This document shows positions 6,477-9,064 of a stretch of 9,064 nucleotides of DNA, in pieces. A program made the position numbers and the translations under genes. The notes under the pieces are model-generated. The model made no database searches. It was not told the origin of the DNA and saw nothing but the letters and a program-made list of their open reading frames with translations. The DNA comes from Fimenecus sp045611635 (GTDB lineage: Bacteria; Bacillota; Clostridia; Oscillospirales; Acutalibacteraceae). Each line of letters opens with the position of its first letter. Position 1 is the stretch's first letter. The stretch lies in contig JAZKXL010000019.1 in assembly GCA_045611635.1 (NCBI GenBank), positions 1 to 9,064 of the forward strand. The letters run 5' to 3'.

Positions 6477-6488
6477 TACAAATGTTCG
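6475..6488. promoter_or_regulatory. Second, degenerate LexA-like box over the -35
   Basis: On the minus strand the sequence CGAACATTTGTATT has an intact CGAAC half and shares the ATTT centre with the first box, but its other half is GTAT instead of GTTC. It directly overlaps the -35 TTGACT of the same promoter. Two sites around one promoter strengthen the case for LexA control. Confidence 0.4.
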
Positions 6489-6564
6489 CAAAATTTTATA
6501 TATTTAGTCCGTTTTTTTGGACATTGTTTGCATAATTTTTACCAATATTTTCTTTGGTGTCTTT

Positions 6565-6593
6565 ATACTAACACAATATATTGTGGTTGTCAA
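6565..6593 (-). promoter_or_regulatory. Second upstream promoter with 14-bp palindrome in its spacer
   Basis: On the minus strand TTGACA (6588-6593) and TAGTAT (6565-6570) are 17 nt apart. The spacer contains the perfect palindrome CACAATATATTGTG (6572-6585), placed where a dimeric repressor would cover both elements. The start would be near 6558, about 175 nt before the 80-residue gene, which is the only candidate target on this strand. The 10-mer TTTATACTAA that forms the -10 side recurs at 6600-6609. Confidence 0.4.
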
Positions 6594-6655
6594 TATAATT
6601 TTATACTAAATGTGCGATTTTGACAAGTTTTTTTAATGTTTTTGCAAAATTCGAT

Positions 6656-6670
6656 TTAAAATATCTATTT
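6656..6670 (+). repeat. 15-bp direct repeat, left copy
   Basis: TTAAAATATCTATTT occurs here and, identically, at 6854-6868. The two copies lie on either side of the heptad-armed palindrome and are 198 bp apart. Confidence 0.6.
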
Positions 6671-6716
6671 TATTCGTTTGTTCGGATTGATAAGTTATAG
6701 TTTGTCGGGCTGATTT

Positions 6717-6823
6717 AATGAATAATGAATAATGAATGATGAATGATTTCGGGTCTGCGACGCTAATTATATCTACAATTGCAACGCAGTTCCGACATTT
6801 TGCATTTTGCACTTTGCATTTAT
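6717..6823. repeat. Large imperfect palindrome with 7-bp tandem repeat arms
   Basis: The left arm has four 7-bp units (AATGAAT three times, then GATGAAT; 6717-6744). The centre is a hairpin: TCGGGTCTGCG (6749-6759) pairs with CGCAGTTCCGA (6785-6795) with one mismatch and one G-T pair. Inside it GC(T)AATT (6762-6768) pairs with AATTGC (6777-6782). The right arm has four 7-bp units (CATTTTG twice, CACTTTG, CATTTAT; 6796-6823). The arms are partly complementary to each other. The architecture looks like a dispersed REP/MITE-like element, but no second copy lies in this window. Confidence 0.55.
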
Positions 6824-6853
6824 TTAAACATTCAATAAAATAATTAAAAAATA

Positions 6854-6868
6854 TTAAAATATCTATTT
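6854..6868 (+). repeat. 15-bp direct repeat, right copy
   Basis: Identical to 6656-6670. It also forms part of the AT-only inverted repeat TATTAAAATA (6852-6861) / TATTTTAATA (6871-6880). Confidence 0.6.
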
Positions 6869-6893
6869 ATTATTTTAATAAAATAGTGTACAA

Positions 6894-6899
6894 TATAAT
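6894..6899 (+). promoter_or_regulatory. Likely -10 element for the obg operon
   Basis: TATAAT lies 49 nt before the obg ATG, a reasonable leader length, but no recognisable -35 is found 16-18 nt upstream. A second TATAAT lies at 6918-6923, too close to the ribosome binding site to be preferred. The AT-only inverted repeat (6852-6880) covers the -35 area. Confidence 0.35.
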
Positions 6900-6947
6900 G
6901 AATAATGGAAATTTATATATAATTGTATTACTTAAGAGGTAAAAATT

Positions 6948-8219
6948 ATGTTTGTTGATATTGCTAAAATTAAAATTAAAGCTGGCGATGGCGGTAATGG
7001 TGCCGTTGCTTTTCATCGTGAAAAATATATAAACGCCGGTGGTCCTGATGGCGGTGACGGTGGCCGTGGAGGTAACATTGTTTTTAAGGTTGATGATAAT
7101 CTTTCTACCCTTGCGGATTTTCGTTACAAGAGAAAGTATAAGGCCGAGACAGGTGCTAATGGTAGTGGCGGCAAGCGTAGCGGCAAACGCGGTAAAGATT
7201 TAATTATTAAAGTTCCACGCGGTACTATTATTCGTGAAGTTGAAAGTGGCGTTATTATGGCGGATATGTCAACTGATGATGAATTCATTGGTGCTAAAGG
7301 TGGCCGTGGTGGTTGGGGTAACTCACACTTTGCAACATCAACACGACAAACTCCTAAATTCGCTAAAAATGGTGCCCCAGGTGAAGAGTGGGAGGTTTCA
7401 CTTGAACTTAAACTTATTGCCGATGTTGGTCTTTTAGGTTTCCCTAACGTAGGTAAATCCTCATTCATTTCAGTTGTTAGCCAAGCAAAACCACTTGTTG
7501 GGGATTATCACTTTACAACAATTATTCCTGTTTTGGGCGTTGTTTCAATGGGTCCTGAAAAGAGTTTTGTTATGGCTGATATTCCTGGTCTTATTGAAGG
7601 TGCTGCTGAAGGCATTGGTTTAGGTCACGAATTTTTACGCCATGTTGAGCGTTGTAGAATGCTTGTTCACATTGTTGATGTGGCAGGTAGCGAAGGTAGA
7701 AATCCTATTGAAGATTTTGAGGCAATCAATGCGGAATTAGCAAAGTTTAATCCTGAACTTTCAAAATGCCCACAAATTGTTGTTGGTAATAAAATTGACC
7801 TTGCTGAAGATGAGCAATTAGAAGAATTCCGTAAGTATATTGAGGATAAGGGCTACGAATACTATGAAATGGTAGCACCAATCAAGCATGGTACGGGGGA
7901 AGTTATAAACGCAGTTGCCCGTATGCTTGACACACTCCCTCCTGTTAAGCAATATGAAAGTGAAGCAATTCCAATGGAAGTTATTGCTAAAAAGAGTAAC
8001 GATGGATTTACAATTACTGTTGAGGACGGAGTTTACATTGTTGAGGCAGACTGGATTTACAGAATTCTTTGTAAGACTGACCTTGACGACTATGAATCAC
8101 TCCAATATTTCCAGAGAGTTATTCAAGAACGTGGTGTTATTAAGGCACTTATTGACAAAGGAATTACCGAGGGTGACACAGTAAGCATTTACGACCTTGA
8201 ATTTGATTATGTTCCATAA
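6948..8219 (+). CDS. obgE: Ribosome-associated GTPase Obg (ObgE/CgtA)
   Basis: A 423-residue GTPase that binds the 50S ribosomal subunit and links late ribosome assembly to growth and stress state. Three domains are visible. The Gly-rich Obg fold (1-158) includes KAGDGGNGAVAFHREK and GGPDGGDGGRGG. The G domain (about 159-330) has the P-loop GFPNVGKSS at 164-172, the switch I FTT at 189-191, DIPG at 211-214 and NKID at 281-284. The OCT domain (about 341-423) is of the longer Firmicute type. The G5 region reads PIKHGTGE (311-318), where most Obg proteins have SA at the KH positions, a mild oddity. AAGAGGT (6934-6940) supports the start. The usual upstream partners rplU and rpmA are not adjacent; mrnC follows 11 nt after the stop. 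Confidence 0.97.
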   Translation: MFVDIAKIKIKAGDGGNGAVAFHREKYINAGGPDGGDGGRGGNIVFKVDDNLSTLADFRYKRKYKAETGANGSGGKRSGKRGKDLIIKVPRGTIIREVESGVIMADMSTDDEFIGAKGGRGGWGNSHFATSTRQTPKFAKNGAPGEEWEVSLELKLIADVGLLGFPNVGKSSFISVVSQAKPLVGDYHFTTIIPVLGVVSMGPEKSFVMADIPGLIEGAAEGIGLGHEFLRHVERCRMLVHIVDVAGSEGRNPIEDFEAINAELAKFNPELSKCPQIVVGNKIDLAEDEQLEEFRKYIEDKGYEYYEMVAPIKHGTGEVINAVARMLDTLPPVKQYESEAIPMEVIAKKSNDGFTITVEDGVYIVEADWIYRILCKTDLDDYESLQYFQRVIQERGVIKALIDKGITEGDTVSIYDLEFDYVP

Positions 8220-8230
8220 GGATTTATAAT

Positions 8231-8653
8231 ATGAGATTATTTGATAAAGATATTAAAGTGGACACATTAAGTCCCTTAACCCTTGCTTTTACAGGCGATG
8301 CAGTATTTTCCCTTTTTATCCGTGAAAAACTTGTCTGTGAAGCAAATCGTCCCGTTGGGGAGTTACATAAGCTTTCGGTTCAATCCGTTAAGGCATCGGC
8401 TCAGGCAGAAGCTATGAGAAAAATTATGCCTTTGCTTACGGAAAAGGAAATGGATGTCTTCAAGCGTGGCAGAAACGCTCACACATCCCACACACCAAAG
8501 AACCAAAGCGGATGTGACTATCATTATGCTACGGGATTTGAAACTCTTATAGGGTATTTATACTTAAAAAACGAAAACGAAAGATTAAAACTCCTGCTTA
8601 ATGAAGTCATCAACTGTTCTGGAGATGACCAAGGTGAAAATAAGTCTGAATGA
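8231..8653 (+). CDS. mrnC: Mini-ribonuclease III
   Basis: A 140-residue endonuclease consisting only of an RNase III catalytic domain without the double-stranded RNA-binding domain. In Bacillus it matures the ends of 23S rRNA in the 50S precursor, helped by ribosomal protein L3. Family motifs are LAFTGDAVFSLFIRE (18-32) with catalytic D23, KRGRNAHTSHTPKNQ (78-92), and YATGFETLIGYLYL (99-112) with catalytic E104. The length is normal. TAAGGAT (8217-8223) uses the end of obg as ribosome binding site, 7 nt before the ATG. Pairing with obg joins two large-subunit maturation factors in one transcript. The acidic tail (GDDQGENKSE) encodes the next gene's start in another frame. Confidence 0.93.
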   Translation: MRLFDKDIKVDTLSPLTLAFTGDAVFSLFIREKLVCEANRPVGELHKLSVQSVKASAQAEAMRKIMPLLTEKEMDVFKRGRNAHTSHTPKNQSGCDYHYATGFETLIGYLYLKNENERLKLLLNEVINCSGDDQGENKSE

Positions 8654-9064
8654 TTTAAAAGAATTTCTTTTTGATACTTGCGTTTTTATATTGGGTGGCA
8701 CGGGAATGAGCCTTGCCGTTAATTGCTTTTTAGCCAAAAATGGTATTCTCTATGGTGGCTTTTCAGGAATTGCAACAATTCTCAATTTCCTTTTTGACAT
8801 TCCAATCGGTACTGCTATTTTTATAATGAATATTCCCCTATTTATTATCGCTTTGAAAAAACTTGGTGGAAAATTCATAAAACGCACTATCTGGGCAACA
8901 TTTGTTACCTCAATCATAATTGACTTTGGTTTCTTTTTGCCCGTTTATTCAAACGATTTACTTTTATCATCTGCCATCGGTGGTGCTTTGGTTGGCGTTT
9001 CATTGGGAATAATATTCATCCGAAATGCCACAACCGGTGGAATCGACATTATCGCAAAGCTAAT
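8634..9064 (+). CDS. YitT-family membrane protein (DUF161), 3' end outside window
   Basis: An open frame with no stop codon up to the right edge gives at least 143 residues. The family pattern is clear: GGTGMSLAVNCFLAKNGI near the start of the first membrane segment, GGFSGIATILNFLFDIPIG, then FIMNIPLFIIALKKLGGKF. Near the edge is IFIRNATTGGIDIIAKL, the conserved YitT signature for the N-terminal membrane domain. Four or five membrane segments are present; the cytoplasmic C-terminal domain is missing. The start is probably the GTG at 8634, because GGAG (8621-8624) lies 9 nt before it. In-frame ATGs at 8625 and 8601 are alternatives with worse spacing. It overlaps mrnC by 20 bp, so it is co-translated. 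Function of the family is unknown. Confidence 0.85.
   Translation, partial: MKISLNDLKEFLFDTCVFILGGTGMSLAVNCFLAKNGILYGGFSGIATILNFLFDIPIGTAIFIMNIPLFIIALKKLGGKFIKRTIWATFVTSIIIDFGFFLPVYSNDLLLSSAIGGALVGVSLGIIFIRNATTGGIDIIAKL

Larger units (their letters stand above)
6383..6947. other. 565-bp non-coding regulatory region upstream of obg
   Basis: No convincing coding sequence was seen on either strand. The region is very AT-rich. From left to right it holds the LexA-type promoter of the small membrane protein gene (6425-6488), a second minus-strand promoter with palindromic spacer (6565-6593), a 15-bp direct repeat (6656-6670 and 6854-6868) flanking a heptad-armed palindrome (6717-6823), an AT-only inverted repeat (6852-6880), and a probable obg promoter (-10 TATAAT at 6894-6899). 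Confidence 0.7.

Noticed and set aside
6500..6525. GTCC / GGAC hairpin with T-run loop
   Set aside because: Only four pairs with the T-run in the loop rather than after the stem, so not a credible terminator.
6383..6947. Search for riboswitch, tRNA or known small RNA upstream of obg
   Set aside because: No conserved riboswitch core, cloverleaf or T-box sequence was recognised; only the repeats and promoter elements listed are supported.
7124..7468. 114-codon open frame on the minus strand inside obg
   Set aside because: It lies wholly within the clear Obg coding sequence, is Pro/Leu-rich as a complement of Gly codons, and has no family features.

Overview
The window comes from a low-GC Gram-positive anaerobe, most likely a gut-type member of Clostridia. 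The reasons are AT-rich intergenic DNA, strong AGGAGG-type ribosome binding sites, a NuoE-like hydrogenase-complex operon, a MocR/PdxR regulator, a PrsA-like lipoprotein foldase, a Firmicute-type LexA box, and the Obg, Mini-RNase III and YitT genes. Species cannot be named from the sequence alone. No rRNA, tRNA, CRISPR array, transposase or phage gene was seen.

Positions 1-1190 (minus strand) hold the start of an electron-bifurcating hydrogenase / NADH-linked operon. It runs from a NuoE-like [2Fe-2S] subunit to a GHKL ATPase and then to the first codons of a third gene, all with overlapping start and stop codons. The promoter (TAGACT-17-TATAAT with an extended -10) carries a close match to the Rex redox-repressor operator over its -10. 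Positions 1266-4617 form a vitamin B6 salvage locus: a MocR/PdxR-type regulator on the minus strand faces an operon of pyridoxal/pyridoxamine kinase, an ECF transporter S component and a small radical SAM enzyme. That operon ends at a two-way terminator shared with the convergent gene.

Positions 4710-6030 (minus strand) encode a PrsA/SurA-like lipoprotein prolyl isomerase with its own near-consensus sigma-A promoter, insulated upstream by a second strong hairpin terminator. Positions 6140-6500 encode an unrecognised 80-residue single-pass membrane protein (minus strand). Its promoter carries one clear LexA-type box (GAAC-N4-GTTC) just after the predicted start of transcription and a degenerate one over the -35, so it is a candidate SOS-induced small membrane protein.

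Positions 6500-6947 are non-coding. They hold a second minus-strand promoter whose spacer is a perfect 14-bp palindrome, a large imperfect palindrome with four 7-bp tandem repeats on each arm, a 15-bp direct repeat flanking it, and an AT-only inverted repeat. Positions 6948-9064 (plus strand) are a housekeeping operon: the ribosome-associated GTPase Obg, Mini-ribonuclease III for 23S rRNA maturation, and the start of a YitT-family membrane protein that runs off the window.

The most interesting points are the LexA-controlled small membrane protein, the Rex-like operator on the hydrogenase operon, the radical SAM enzyme locked into a B6 salvage operon, and the heptad-armed palindrome upstream of obg.
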